Assembly: GCA_013399115.1 (NCBI GenBank)
Contig: VXAA01003327.1
Span: 862,124 to 926,123 of the forward strand
DNA: 64,000 bases
Direction: 5' to 3'
Source: Anseranas semipalmata
Lineage: Eukaryota > Chordata > Aves > Anseriformes > Anseranatidae
Shown piece after piece: positions 12,801 to 26,000 of this stretch. The position numbers and the translations under genes were made by a program. The notes under the pieces were generated by a model. That model was given only the letters and a program-made list of their open reading frames with translations. It was not told the origin of the DNA and did no database searches. Numbering within the stretch: position 1 is the first letter of the stretch; the number at the start of each line of letters is the position of its first letter.

Positions 12801-14838
12801 AGAGTGCTTGTATCATCTGTGCTCGTGGTTAAAAGATGGGGAAGTTGGCAAGGCAAGGGTGTGTTTAATACAAAGAAATGAGACAAGTGCAAATTTTCTT
12901 AGCTGTGTTATGTGCTGTTTTGGGCACATCAGCTAACTCTTTTCTTCAGTTTTCTTTGCCACTGTGAGGCTCAGTCTGATCTCTTTTGTCAAGTTCTTTG
13001 AGTCATTTAGAGAAGGAATGATCTAAGTGCTAAATATTATTGTTACAATCATTTATTCTGCAAACAAGTTTTTATTAAAGTCCTAACATTTTCTTATCTT
13101 CCTTAAGAGTATTTCAGGGGGATTCTCTTGCCCTTTTCCCCCTTAGATGACAGAATTTTGTAGAAATAGTTGAGTGCTACAGGCTGGAACTTCACAGATT
13201 TCCCATTGCTACTAAATAAATTGCTTCATTACATTGCCAACATGTTTGTAAAGAACTTACGCACTAAAGGCTGCAGATAAAATGTGCGGGGCCAGGAAGA
13301 TGCCCTGGTTTGTGTGGTGATACTGAATATTGTGGTCTAAGAAATATTAAGGTGCTGCCACGTTGCTGAATACAAAGGGATAACTTCCTGTTTTTGTGGC
13401 AGAAAATCAATGTATAGCGTCAAGACTGTATATTGACAACTTGATTATAAAGGACACTGAATATGCTTGACCCTGGAACAACACCAGCATGGAGCAGACA
13501 AGGCATTTATATAGCACCTACAAAGCTAGCATGCATTAAAGCCTGCTTGCCCTTCTCTGTTACATCTGATATTTTTTTGCTGTGTTACCATTATTGTTTC
13601 TTTTTCAGATCTCTTAGCTTTCTGTTTGCTTTTCTGGAGCTCTTTGGCACTGATAATTACTGGTGCACGTGTAGCTGGTGGTGCATTTCTGTGCAGAAGC
13701 TTTGTCACAGCACATCAGTCCTTACTCTGCAGAACCACCTTGTATAGGTTATGGAGGCAGTGTGAGCCCACAGTTGAAGCTGCACAGGAGCTGACTTGCA
13801 TGTGGCTTTTGTCCTTTTGATTTCATGTAGGAAAATTTCTAAGGTTGATGCCACAGGAAGGTCATGAGTGTCTACATTCAGACCTGGGGCTGGCAGGTGC
13901 CACGCTGGCAGAGCTGGTGGGTCTGCGTCTCTCTGCTGAGCAGTAATTTGTCCCTCTGAGCATAACAGCAAAGGAGCAATTCCCGTGGCAGTTCTTTCCG
14001 ACTTCCTACATATGTTTTCCATCTCATTTCAAGTGCTACGTACTCTCTTAACTGGGCACAGTGCTTGTTATCCTCCTCACTTCCAGCTGGAGCATAAGAC
14101 AGAGTACTAAAATGAAAGACCATAGTAAACAATATGATTCATTTCATCCAAAAGGGACAAAATGCTAAAAATGGTAGCAAGAAAAATCTCTGCCTTCTTA
14201 ATTTTACTAGTTTAATTCAAGGATAGCTGCAGTTACTGAAAGCATATTAGGCAGTTGCAAATGAGGGAGAAATGAGCCTGTAGGGTAATTGCTATAAACA
14301 TATTTGGCATTATGAAATTCATGAGAAGTTCCATTTTTCATAGAAGAGCATTAGCTCCTAGTTGTGAGTCACTTCTGTAGCTTTGCTTCCTACCTCATTA
14401 TACAGCCTGACCCCAAGCATTACAAAACTCCCTCTCTCCTTTGCCGCAGCGTAAGCCACAATGACATCATATTGCATCTCTCCTTGACTTTTTCTCCTTC
14501 CTGTTACTGTTTGCGCTGACATTTCATTACTGGCATACTTCTCAGAATGCTATTATCTCTGCTTCATAGTAGTTTCCCATAGTTTCCCTTGGCAGTGAGC
14601 AAAAATTCCAGAAGTTTCAAAAAATATCATCTGGCTCAGCTGTTTCCCCACGCAATGCAGTCGCACTGCCCTGGGTATCCAATGCAGTCATCCCAAATGG
14701 GATTTTGTTCTCCTTTCTCAAATAAACTTAGTTATTCAAGAATCTCTCCCAAAACCAAGGAAGCATGAGCAGCTAAATTTTGTCTGACTTTTTTTTCAAC
14801 TCTTACTTTCCTATGATTAATGGCTAGATAATAGCATT

Positions 14839-14840
<2 letters not shown>

Positions 14841-14875
<35 letters not shown>
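14841..14875. repeat. T15A20 homopolymer palindrome
   Basis: Fifteen T residues are followed directly by twenty A residues. The inner 30 bp form a perfect inverted repeat with no spacer. It is either a natural T-tract/A-tract junction or a misjoined homopolymer in the assembly. Confidence 0.95.
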
Positions 14876-17572
14876 GCTAACATTTACAGATCTATCATTC
14901 ATGTTTCTTCAGTCAGTAAGGAAAGGTCAGCCTGTGCTGCAGACAGAGCTGTGACCGTGGTACAAGTCAGCCCGCCGTCCTAGCCTTCATCATGGCAGCT
15001 TGTAACAAGAAGAGAGGAGGCGCAGCAGTAGAAATGTCAGCTTCAGCTCGTCATGTGGGTGAGGATCTGGGCTTCATGCTGGTACCCAAGGCAGCCAGAT
15101 TAATGTTGTCTCAAGTACTGCTGGAGGTGCTACATTAGTAATCACAGGAGGCATACCAATTCTGGCTCAATCATCTTTTTTATTTTTTCTTTGCAACAGA
15201 GCAGGAGGGAATCAGGCTATTTTTGACTTTGGAAGTGGGAATTCTCCCTTCTCCTCCCAGGAGCTTTCGGGCAGGCACACGTTCAGCAGGGAGAAGTTGG
15301 TTTCTGGACAAAGTTAAACAGGAAATTAGATAGCTTTTTTACATTCTTGCAGAACTCCTAAAGCAGTGTGTGGATAAAGTTGAGTGCATATTTGTCAGGA
15401 GAGGAAACATTATCCTTTTTTTGCATTTAGAGAATATTGACGCATACAGATAAGCATTGCTCTGGCAAGTCACTTAGGGAAAAGAAACCTCAAATCTTTG
15501 GAATCCACTTACCGTGTCATCCTCCTTCTCAGAGAAGCTTTTGGTCCTAGGATCTTCGTGGGAAGCAGTTATATAAATGAGGGAACAGAAATGTGTTGTG
15601 TTTATGTGTATGTTTGTGTGCTATCCATCATAAAATGCAGCTGCCTCAGCAAGAGATTTTGCAGTGCTTAAAAGGTGCACCGCATTATAAACCAGGTGAC
15701 AGTAGGCAGGGAAGAGAACCTTATCCAATTAGAAGTACAATTTGCTACAGAGAATAAATGCGGCAAACTCATCCCTGACAAGTTGTTTATCTGTTTAGCT
15801 CGGTTACATTAACAAAGGAAAGCCAAAAGCTCTGGCTTCTTTTGTGCTGGGTGCTTCGACATACATCACTAAAAGATAGCCCCTACAATAGGTATCTTAC
15901 AAGGTTATGACACAAGATGAGAGGTGGATAGAGCAAACAGATGGAAGGAGCACAAGCAAGGCATAATAAGCCATGGTCACACCATCTGCCCAACTGTTCT
16001 TGAGTGTTTTGTAATCCAAATCTCACCTAAAACACCCCAGCTCTTGGGAGGAGTGCTACAAAATCTTTGCTGACCGCAGGGATTGAGAACTTCAACTTCA
16101 CATTTCTAGAGTAATGCTACAAAACTGCACTCTTGAATGTTTTATCCATGGCTGTGGTCTAGAAATAATCCTGCAAATGGTGATGGGATGCATGCCGTTA
16201 TTAGAGCTTATTTCCGTGCTCTTGTTTGTTGTTGTAATTTGTGGAGAAAGGCCATAAGTTAAATCTCTAATTCACAACAAGTTTTAATGTAAATCATATC
16301 CCATTACAGTACATCATAGTGATATAATACAATATGTTAGTTTGCCCTAAGTGGATGTATTTGTCTCTATTTTCTGGCTCAGATAATAGTTACCATCTGG
16401 GTGTGTGTTTATTTTTTGTTGTTGTTGTTTCTTTTAATCATTTGTGGTGCTGCTTGTTTTAAAGCCGAAAATGAGTAAAATTTGAAGCTGATTTAGGAAA
16501 TTGCCTGGAGAATATCAAGGGGAACATCAGACACTTTAAATGCTTCACATTTTTAACCTATTACTGAGAACATTTCAGTAGCCTTGAGGCATGTTCCTCC
16601 CTTCCTACTCCAGTATCCGTCTTTGGATATCTTATAAAATCAGCAGTGCTGGGGTTGAGCCGCCAAGAGCAGGATAGAGCCCCCATCTTCAAATCCTTCT
16701 CTTTTATCTGGTCTTAACTAATATCAGATAGTATTGTAAAGGATTCCGGTGTTACCAGCCCCATGTGCAGGCTATTGAAGACGCGTCCAGCCTGTCTCAC
16801 AATCTGAGCGTTCATATTTCTGGCTACTGTGAGCATTTGTGCTGCAGTCAGTTTTGTCTTGGGAGTCAGTGCATACAGCAGCAACATTCATTATCTGTCT
16901 ATTTTTATATGCGTGCATTCTGTACATCCTTCAGGCTGTTTTATTCAAACCCTTGAAAGTCTCTTTATTCCAAGCCGGTCACGGGTTCATAGGATGTAGC
17001 AGTGTAGGTGACTAATTTGCACCTAAATTTTAGTTGCCTGGTGTAGATGCCATCTTAAGTGCATAAATTCCTTACAAAGCCACTGGGGAGAAACAGTTGC
17101 TTTGAAGGCTCCCGAAGAGAGATCTTTTCTACCTGAGTCTGGCACTTAAGTTGCTCTCAGTACCTCTGTGATCTTTTTCTTTCTGATGAAATCTCAGGGA
17201 TTTGAGGTATGACACGCTTTTTCTTGTTCTACTCTGGTGCAAGACTACTATGGTGTTCAAAGATCATAAAGAACACGCTGAATTGAATTTGGCCTCTGTT
17301 GGTGAACAAAGGATATATATTCAGTTATCTGGTTTGGGGCACATATAGCAATATTTTAGATGTGGCTTTGGCGAACATAAATGTAGGCTCCAAACTTGCA
17401 CACATTTAGATAAGGAATAGATGCTTTACAGCAATACATCTGCCTTCTGGCTGCTTCCTCCTGCACAGGCAGGCACATGGCTATAAAAAGGTCAGGTCTC
17501 AAATCATCTTTTACCCTGAGAACTGAGCAAACATGACCCTACTGATTGTAGTGCACCACTGTCTGTGGGAAA

Positions 17573-18332
17573 CAGAATCACAGAATCACAGAATCGTTCA
17601 GGTTGGAAGAGACCTCCAAGATCACCTAGTCCAACCTCTGACCTAACTCTAACAAGGCCCACACTAAACCATATCTCTAAGCTCAACATCTAAACGTCTT
17701 TTAAAGACCTCCAGGGATGGTGACTCAACCACTTCCCTGGGCAGCCCATTCCAATGCCTAACTACCCTTTCGGTAAAGAAGTTTTTCCTAATATTCAACC
17801 TAAACCTCCCCTGACGCAACTTGAGCCCATTCCCCCTCGTTCTGTCACCAGGCACGTGGGAGAAGAGACCAATCCCTACCTCACTACAGCCTCCTTTAAG
17901 GTACCTGTAGAGAGCGATAAGGTCACCCCTGAGCCTCCTCTTCTCCAGGCTGAACAACCCCAGCTCCCTCAGCCGTACCTCGTAAGACTTGTTCTCCAGA
18001 CCCCTCACCAGCTTCGTTGCCCNNNNNNNNNNNNNNNNNNNNNNNNNNNNNNNNNNNNNNNNNNNNNNNNNNNNNNNNNNNNNNNNNNNNNCCCAGGTCC
18101 TTCTCTGCCAGGCAGCTTTCCAGCCACTCATCCCCCAGCCTGTAGCGCTGCTTGGGGTTGTTGTGCCCCAGGTGCAGGACCCGGCACTTGGCCTTGTTAA
18201 ACTTCATACAGTTGGCCTCAGCCCATCGGTCCAGCCTATCCAGATCCTCCTGCAGAGCCTTCTTACCCTCGAGCAGATCAACACACGCACCTAACTTGGT
18301 GTCGTCTGCAAACTTACTGAGGGTGCACTCGA
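17573..18332 (-). mobile_element. CR1 LINE, 5'-truncated, well preserved, with an internal assembly gap
   Basis: Read on the minus strand, this is the 3' part of a CR1 retrotransposon. It begins at 18332 within [20 protein letters not shown], which carries the FADD form of the RT catalytic motif. It continues through [20 protein letters not shown] and [20 protein letters not shown], and after the gap through [20 protein letters not shown] and [20 protein letters not shown]. It ends in the family's 8-bp tail, visible on the plus strand as repeated AGAATCAC near 17575-17595. No stop codon interrupts the two parts outside the gap. The 69 Ns break the frame, and the CR1 consensus as I recall it has roughly 240 bases there. 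The copy lacks the 5' UTR, ORF1, endonuclease and most of the RT, so it is dead on arrival and cannot move. It lies antisense to KLHL29. Confidence 0.95.
18023..18091. other. Assembly gap (69 N) inside a CR1 copy
   Basis: Sixty-nine Ns separate two parts of one CR1 coding region that are in different minus-strand frames. The gap length is therefore nominal. Confidence 0.97.
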
Positions 18333-21300
18333 TAACACTCAATAAACACCCTCATCATTGCAGATACACAACCCTAAGTGTGCTTTTAAAAATAGGAGCA
18401 CGCCGCTTAGCTCCTCATCATTGAGTCTTGCAGCACCCGAGGAAGCCAAAATGAATCCTTGTTCTTTCCAAAATGTCTGTGCTTCGAGGTAGCCTTGATG
18501 GCATTAGCTGTATGGGTACCACCACACTTTGTGTGGCTTGTAGACCTCAAAAGGGCACGATGTGAAGAGCTGGTAGCTGTTCACCAACACCTACTGCAGT
18601 TCTGGCCGGGCATACAGCAGCAATGGCAGATAAACCTCTCAGCATATCAGACGGGGATGCTCTCTTGGCTTGTCTTCTGCCATATCCTGGAAGCTTCCCT
18701 TTTCTTGTCTTGTGTTCATGCACTAGTTTGAATACAGCTTTCAAGAGTGCTTTTGAGCCCTTTATCCAATTTAATTTTCCTCGCCTCATGCAGAGAAAGG
18801 CAGAATTTATCCCAGCATCTTTCTGAGACATAAAATACTCGAATCGTATTTTCTAATTATTTCTATTCAGACATAGAAACCCAAATCACACAGTCCCTAA
18901 TGATGTTACACGCAATGAAAGGAAGGGCCTTTTCCCAAATACTTGACTTTATTGTGTCATGATTAGAGGCAACAAATAAATGAAAGAAAACAAGGTTTTG
19001 GTTAAATAAAAAAGTCATGGCTGTTCTCTCTGTTCAAACTGTTTTGATATGATAAACTGTGGAAAAGGGAATTACACATGAGAAAACACTTGAAATTACT
19101 ATTGGTATAGTTTAAAAGTACCATTTGCTTGAAAAATATCTTACATTCAGACAACAGTATTCTTCAGAGGCAGTATTGAGATCAAATCCTCTGGGGTTGA
19201 CTTGAGATGAGTTTGAGAGGCACGTTTCATTGCTCTGTAATTCTGTTATTTCTAATTGTGCCTCTGATGAAGGTTTTCAGGTACAGCAGGATTTATCTAG
19301 ACCAAGTATGTGGCCACACGATAGAACAAATTCCTCACCACGGATACTGATAAGCATCCAAAGTGGGCAAAAGTAAAATAAATTGAAAATTAAATAGCTT
19401 GGCTTTCTGTAGATACATACCCCAAACTCTTTTGTTTGTTGTACGTACTAGAGTTAAGCATGCCTTTCCACATGCTTTAGGCTCCATCAGCTTCTTTTGA
19501 ATTGGATTGTATAAAATATATCAGATAGAGTAGTCTTGTTTACTTGGAGATTTCAAAGGTGGGGCACAGAAGCTTCATATATCTGCACAGCAAAACTTTT
19601 ATTAAGTGGAACCAGCTATACTCCAACAGAAAAATGGCCAAGGGCCTTAAAGGAAATTAAAATGAGCCATAACAATTGGAATTCACACAAGAGCATAAAG
19701 GACCTTCCTAAGATAAATAATACATGCATTAAAAAGCGTTGAACAGGAAAGAATGTGATAATGGAGATTATCTCTCAAAAGCGAAAACAAAATCGGAAAA
19801 TAAAAATAAGACTTTTGAGTGAGGATCAAAACTCTGTGACACCATGCCTAGGAAGGCTTCGGGGGGACAACATGCCTACCGCCTGGATCTGCTGCCTCCT
19901 TCTCTCTCTTGGGGCTGAGGATCAAGCTCAAAAACTCTTGCAAGGAAGAGGTGGCTTCAACACTCAATCAGGCAAAGATACTAGGGGCTGAAAGCTGAGT
20001 CTGGACTCAATTTGTCTTGAAATTAAATACATTACTTCTGTAGTAGACATCATTATTTGGGGGGAAATTTACCAAGAATCAGGGCAGATTTCTGTATATG
20101 GAATCTTAGAAGTCAAAAATAGAAAGGAGTGAGAAGAGGCACCAATTAAAAACATGCTGTTCAAACACTTTAGGAAAGGTCTTTTAACTCTGTTATGCAG
20201 GACATCAGAGTAGATAATAAAGTCGTGACTCTGGCCTTATAATCAATGTAATAATATAAAAGCCCAAATAACTTGGAAAAAGCAATGTCTGGAATTTATA
20301 ACATTATAGATTGAAATCAGTATCAAAAGTGTTCTGGTTTAGACATAACAAAGGAGAAGGATGGAAGGAAAGCAGAAAAAGGGAGTGACAGAGGGATGAC
20401 TTGAGTGGCACCTGAGTTGTGCTTGTTCTCTTCTTCCATGGCTCGTCTTCTGCATTACTGCCCTTCCTCTTCCTTTTACTTACCAGCAACTTAAATCTTC
20501 TCTGGATCCTTACACCAATCTTTAAAGTCAGGGAGTAATTGCAGCAGCAATTGCTTCTCTTCAATTAATGGGGAGCTGGGAGGGTAAGAGCAAGGCAGGC
20601 AGGGTGAGGGCATGGTCCCATGGGACCTCAGCAGTGTGAGCAGAGCAACTCTGATCATGGTAACCAGGTTTAACCAAGAGTCCCAATTGCCAGACAAGTC
20701 CAAAGTAATAAGCACCTTGATCCTTAATTCCCAGCAAAGTATTACTTTGTTTTGTGTTTGGTTTTTATATTCTCAAGTTCTCCCTTAAACAAAGCTATAG
20801 CAACTGAAGAGTTGGCCAAATATCTGGCATAGCATTTTCATTATTTGCGCCTAAAATGGACTGGGTTTGACACCTGCAATTGACTGTCTGATGGAAGCTG
20901 AGCTGGCTCAGGTTTGAATGTGACAAAAATAGATGTTCTGATGCAACTGCGAAAGTTGATGATCTGGGGTGTATAGTACCTTTTTTGTTGTTTTTGAGAT
21001 ACAAATCTCAAACATGAGATTAGAAGGAATCATCAGAATAGTCCAGTCTTCCTGTATGTTGGCAACAAAGTCATAGGCAGCATGTCCATGTTTACTCCAT
21101 AGGCAATATCCACAGGTTGTAAGAAATGTCTAGTACTGTATACAAATTAAGACCTTTTCTGAAATGGAACAAAAGCAATACACCATGTTATAACACAGAA
21201 GCACATCATCAGTATCCTAGGTTCTTGCAGTAGCAAGAAGTTTTATAGGTCAGTAAGTGGTATTCCTGCAAACAACTTTGCACTATATTAGAGATAACAG

Positions 21301-22733
21301 GAAAAACTGTCTCTGAGTGTCTGACCAAAAAAAGTATCTTCACAACCAATACGTAGAGCTGAGGTCTGCTTTTGAAACTGCCCTCCACCACCCCTGCCAG
21401 GAAGATTGTCCAAGTGGTGTTGGAAAAGCTCTAACTCATTAGTGCTAAAGTCTTTGAGGGCTTATCCAAAGCTCATTTGAGGTCAAAGAGCGTGTTTATA
21501 TTGACTTGATGAGTTTTGGATCAGACACCTTTGCTCTTCACACATGTGACATCTAGCTCCCTAATTGTGTTTACATGAAAAGGGAGAATGTTAAAGCTGT
21601 CGAGCTTCCATGCCCTGTGATTGTCCTCAGTGATGCTTGCTACTCTTTTCCAGAAGGCTCCTGCTACCTTCTCACTCCAGGCTGTTTTGATGACTTAATA
21701 AGGAAAAGCTCTTGCCATCAAACAAAGCTCATCCAAATACACATCTTTCTTTGATGCATCCCAGGTCTTGGACTGAATTTCTTCAAAAGCAATAAACAGA
21801 GAAAAAAAAAAAACAATTATCAACTTTGTGTGTCGACATCTAAGCTTCTAAAACAAAGCTTTCTTTCATGTCTTCCAAGTGTTCAAGGCTAGAGGTAGGC
21901 TTTTGACCCGATTCTCCAGAGAAACTCCTTTAGAAAGTAACTTCTCCTTTGATTGCTTGTCAGGGTTTTATTTCATGCCAGTCTTACTAGACTAATGTTA
22001 TAAAAACAGACAATTTCAGGAAATAGCTTGGAAGCCATAGAGAGGATACTAATACCTCCAGAAATAAGCAAGCTGCAGATCAATTGGGGAACACAGAATT
22101 AGCTGAAAACATCAGCATCAGCAGATGTGCTGGCTGTGTGTCATGAAGATCGCTTCTTCACACTGGTGGATATGTTGCACCCTTTGTTGGCGTTACCTGT
22201 TAGAGTGGTTATCAAATTTATCCCTACCAAGGACAGCAAAAGCTTACATGTTCATGGATGGGAGTAAATATTTTACAACAATCATTTTCTCATGTTGTCA
22301 TATTATTTTATTTTACTCCTAGAAATGACATTTTTCATCCAATGAATTCCCGAGTTGTAAGGTGCAAAGGAAATATTTCATGACTGAAAATATTTCATCC
22401 TGCTTCCTGTATTTTATTTTTTCACTTCCTCTAGAAGTGACTCAATTCTGAAGAATGATGAGCACATTAATACCCTCACATTGAAAACCTAGACTGCATG
22501 TACTTTTACTGATTTTTTTTCATTGATATCTTTAATGCTCTCTATTATTTACTTGTATGAAAGTATTTTTAGAGGGTTGACATGAAACCCACAGCCTAGC
22601 TGTACTTCTCAAAGTACTTGAGTTTTTCATTCATGCATAAAAGGGCTGGACCTTTCAGAAAGGTTCTGGGAGGTTTGTATGTTCCTCAAATGATGACACT
22701 GATACACAGGGGACTATCTGAGTAATCCTATTT
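18333..22733. other. Intronic sequence, no gene seen
   Basis: Unique AT-rich DNA between two CR1 copies. Around 20300-20720 it is somewhat richer in purine/pyrimidine runs. The piece at 21015-21060 faintly recalls a CR1-type 3' end (GGAATCATCAGAATAGTCCA), but it is too short to call. A11 lies near 21803. Confidence 0.55.
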
Positions 22734-23054
22734 CACAGAATCACAGAACCACATCACGGCTGAGGTGGAAGGGACCTCTGGGTCCATCTGGTCCAACCCC
22801 TGCTCAAGCAGGGACACCCAGAGCAGGGTGCCCAGGACCACGTCCTGGTGGCTTTTGAAGATCTCCAAGGAGGAGACCCCACAACCTCTGTGGGCAACCT
22901 GTGCCAGTGCTCAGTCACCCGCACAGCACAGAAGTGCTTCCTGGTGTTCAGAGGGAGCCTCCTGTGTTCGAGTGTGTGCCCATTGCCTCTTGTCCTGGCA
23001 CTGGGCACCACTGAGCAGAGCCTGGCTCTGTCCTCTTTGCATCCTCCCTGCAGG
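22734..23054 (-). mobile_element. CR1 LINE 3' fragment
   Basis: About 320 bp, antisense to KLHL29. It starts with the CR1 3' tail CACAGAATCACAGAACC (plus-strand reading) and runs through the typical TCCAACCCCTGCTCAAGCAG and AGCAGGGTGCCCAGGACCAC blocks. On the minus strand the decayed RT C-terminus reads HTLEHRRLPLNTRKHFCAVR, then VTEHWHRLPTEVVGSPPW, with frame damage after that. It is the same subfamily as the copy at 60349-60970, sharing long identical blocks, but it truncates earlier at the CTCCCTGCAGG point. Confidence 0.92.
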
Positions 23055-26000
23055 AGCTTAAGGCCAGAAATGATGAGTGTGATTACCTTCTCAAAGGCTG
23101 TACAGTGTCACCCAGCGATCCTGGAACAGATCCCGTGCTTTGTGATGGAGCAAGAACACGGTTTGATAATCCCCTTCATCCTTCAGCTTGATTCATGATG
23201 GGAGATCCTCCTTGTTCCTTGGCAGTAAGGTCCAGTGATTAATCAACGTCAAAACCTTCACCTTATTCTCCATCTGAATGTATACTTCTACACCACCTAG
23301 CAGCTGGTTCCATTATGTCTTTGTCCGTTATGTTATAGAATGAGAAGATTTTTCCCATTGTAGATTAGCAATAGGCATTGATGAAGTCTCCTCTTACCCT
23401 TCTCCTTTTTAGTGTCGGTGGAAATGAAGAAGATATTTTAGAGGCAGGAACCAAATAATGTCGCCTTTGAGGAAACTTCTGAGGAAACTATGGACTGAAT
23501 TGTACATAATTGTTTATGCGATGCAATTTCAGGGATGTGACAGTCCTATTAGTGTCATACCGTAAAGATTCCTACCATGCCTTGCAGGAAAACCTGACAA
23601 AAGTAAGCAAGCAAAGGAAATGGAAGTTATTAATCATGAATCTCCTTTTGTTTTTCTTTCTTTGCAGAAAAAATAGTGTCAAAAATAAGCAATAAAACTC
23701 CATGTTAGTTCCATTTTTCCCTGGGGGAAATGCTCTGTTGCAAACTGCATCATCCATGCAAATCATACCTACTTTTATTATGGAGTATCCCTTTTTAGGC
23801 ACATGGTCTTAAATCCTAAAATGGAGCACAGCTAATTAGCACAGATAATCCAGCTAGTTTTACTGACAAGTCTGTTTAGAAAGGTGAGTCTTTTTTTGAC
23901 GTAGCAAAACTAAAAATATTTGTGAGCAGGCAAAAGTAAATCACAGAAAGCTTTTTAACAGGAGGAAAGCTTTAATTCAATTACTTGATGAAGCAGCTCT
24001 AAAAGTATTCACTTAAAATCTCAATGTGATTTAACCTCCAGTTTGTTTAAAGAACAATTTGAGACAGAAAGTTTAATGAAAATTAAGCATCTTAAATTTG
24101 AGTTAAATCCCTCATAGACTCTGTCTTACCTTAGTCCATTTACATTGTCTAGCTGTTTGGAGTTTAATGAATGAGCTTTTAATAAAACTCAAGTTACGAC
24201 AACATTTCAATGTTCAGATAAAATCAACAGCAATAACAAGTAAACCTCTGCAAGTGCCCGTGAAGTAATTTCTCTCATCCCTTTATGTTTTAGTCAGGTA
24301 GACAGCTTGTTTCCAAATTGCTGTTGGGTTCTTCAGGGGCACTTTGGGGATCCTCCTTTTGCTTTTTCTCTCACACATACATGATCAATGGTGAGTTTCT
24401 CTGCTTGCAGTGATGTTTTTGAATTGGGCAGCACTTTCCATTCTTAATGCATTAGGTTCTGTAATGCCTTTGAAATTTTATTTTGAAAACTTGTATTTGG
24501 TCTGTTCTTCGCTATACCCTTGTAGTCCCATAAATTCTTAAGCCTCGCATTCTTAAGAGTGCTTGAAAGTTCTTTCACTTGAATTAAAAATACAGATTGC
24601 ATATATCGAAGTCTCCTGGCTTTATAGATAAAGTACTTTGAAAGTTAATATTATTAATATAGCACACTTGCTTGAAGTACAAAAATAGTCTCTCCACGTG
24701 TAGCTTCTTCTATTAAATACTTCTGTTGGCTTCTTGTGACTTAAAATTTTAATTAGCATGTTTCCTAAACCTGCCAAATAATTAACTCAGTAATGTATTC
24801 AAGCAATTTCTTAGTTATTAAACAAACAAAATATTGATTACTTGCAGCAGAATCTTTCTCCTGTCATAAAAGCAGACACATGTCCTCATTCAGTTCAAAA
24901 TAACATCAGAAACAACAGCAAGCAAGGTTTAAATCTGGATGAAAATTTTTCTGTTATAAGAATTTATTTTTTACAAAGTTTAAGAGAGAAAAAGTTTTAC
25001 AGTGTCTGGACACGGGTAAATAGGCAGGTTATCACCTCTAAAAGAAATAATGAATGAGAGTAATCCAAAAAACATTTCTGAAGTTTCTCAAATGTAACAT
25101 TCTTTTGACATCAGTCTTCCTTTTAACTCTTGGTATGTTTGCTAAAGACACCAGTGTTTAATGTGACCATTTATAATAAGACATGTCTCCAGAGGAAAAA
25201 GTCTGTGGTTTAAAATTACATTATTGTGCAGGAATTATGTGGTCTATTTTTATGGATGAGCTTATGGCTTGAAATAACTGAGATTGCTGCATACTCAATT
25301 AAAGAGTTAATTTGTTAGGATCTTTTAGGATAATTTTATTTTGAAGGGGAGAGAGGCAAAAATGTCTTCAGAAGAGTCACTCTGATTACAGACTTCTCTA
25401 AGGAAAGATTTTTGCTTGTCTGTCTTAGAAAAGAGTTTTAGCTTTACTTACTAAATTTAAGTTTACAGTTAGAAATCTCACAGTGAATATTTTCCATGTG
25501 ACAAGAAAATCTTTACTATGTTTAGAGTACTGGTGAGTTTCAGGGGATGTCTGTGGTAGAACAGAGAGTACTTTCCAGCTTTCAGGAACTTTTACTATCC
25601 TTTCTTCTGTTTTACTGCCTACTCCTATTTCACTTGTTCACTGGAGGTTCTAATTCTCCCCAAATTGCTGTATTGGAATCTAATTTCCTCATATTGCTGT
25701 GCTTTGAGAGTCTTTATGTTGATGAACAAAATTAGTCTTTTTAGCAAGTAATTACTTAAATTACCTTAATTATATAATAATGTAAGGTCAGCAACAAAAT
25801 TATATATACTCTAGCTGCATCATTATAATGCTGATGACATTAAGTGCCAAGCACTAACTTCCATCCTGTCTCTCCCAAAGCCAAGGTTTTGTACAATCCC
25901 ACTGCAGTTTACTCAGTATAATTTTGTTTCAGGTGTTTATCATAGTGGAGATGGCCAAAAAGGTATTTGAGATAATTAGTTAAGTGATTTTGTAATTGGT

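Larger units (their letters stand above)
5880..17572. other. Intronic sequence, no gene seen
   Basis: Long unique stretch. Within it are an unclassified GC-richer block at about 6200-6720 with overlapping open frames but no domain I recognise, a CAC microsatellite at 8231-8255, a spaced direct repeat at 7951-7986, T-rich tracts at 9861-9881, a GTT repeat near 16416-16431 and the T15A20 tract at 14841-14875. The 170-codon frame at 9551-10063 (minus) has no recognisable motif and sits in AT-rich DNA. Confidence 0.55.

Noticed and set aside
17664..18342. CR1 RT frames as a host protein-coding gene
   Set aside because: The peptides are the C-terminal RT region of a 5'-truncated LINE, not a cellular gene.
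21015..21060. Possible old CR1 tail (GGAATCATCAGAATAGTCCA)
   Set aside because: It is only a few dozen bases, and the following sequence does not match CR1.
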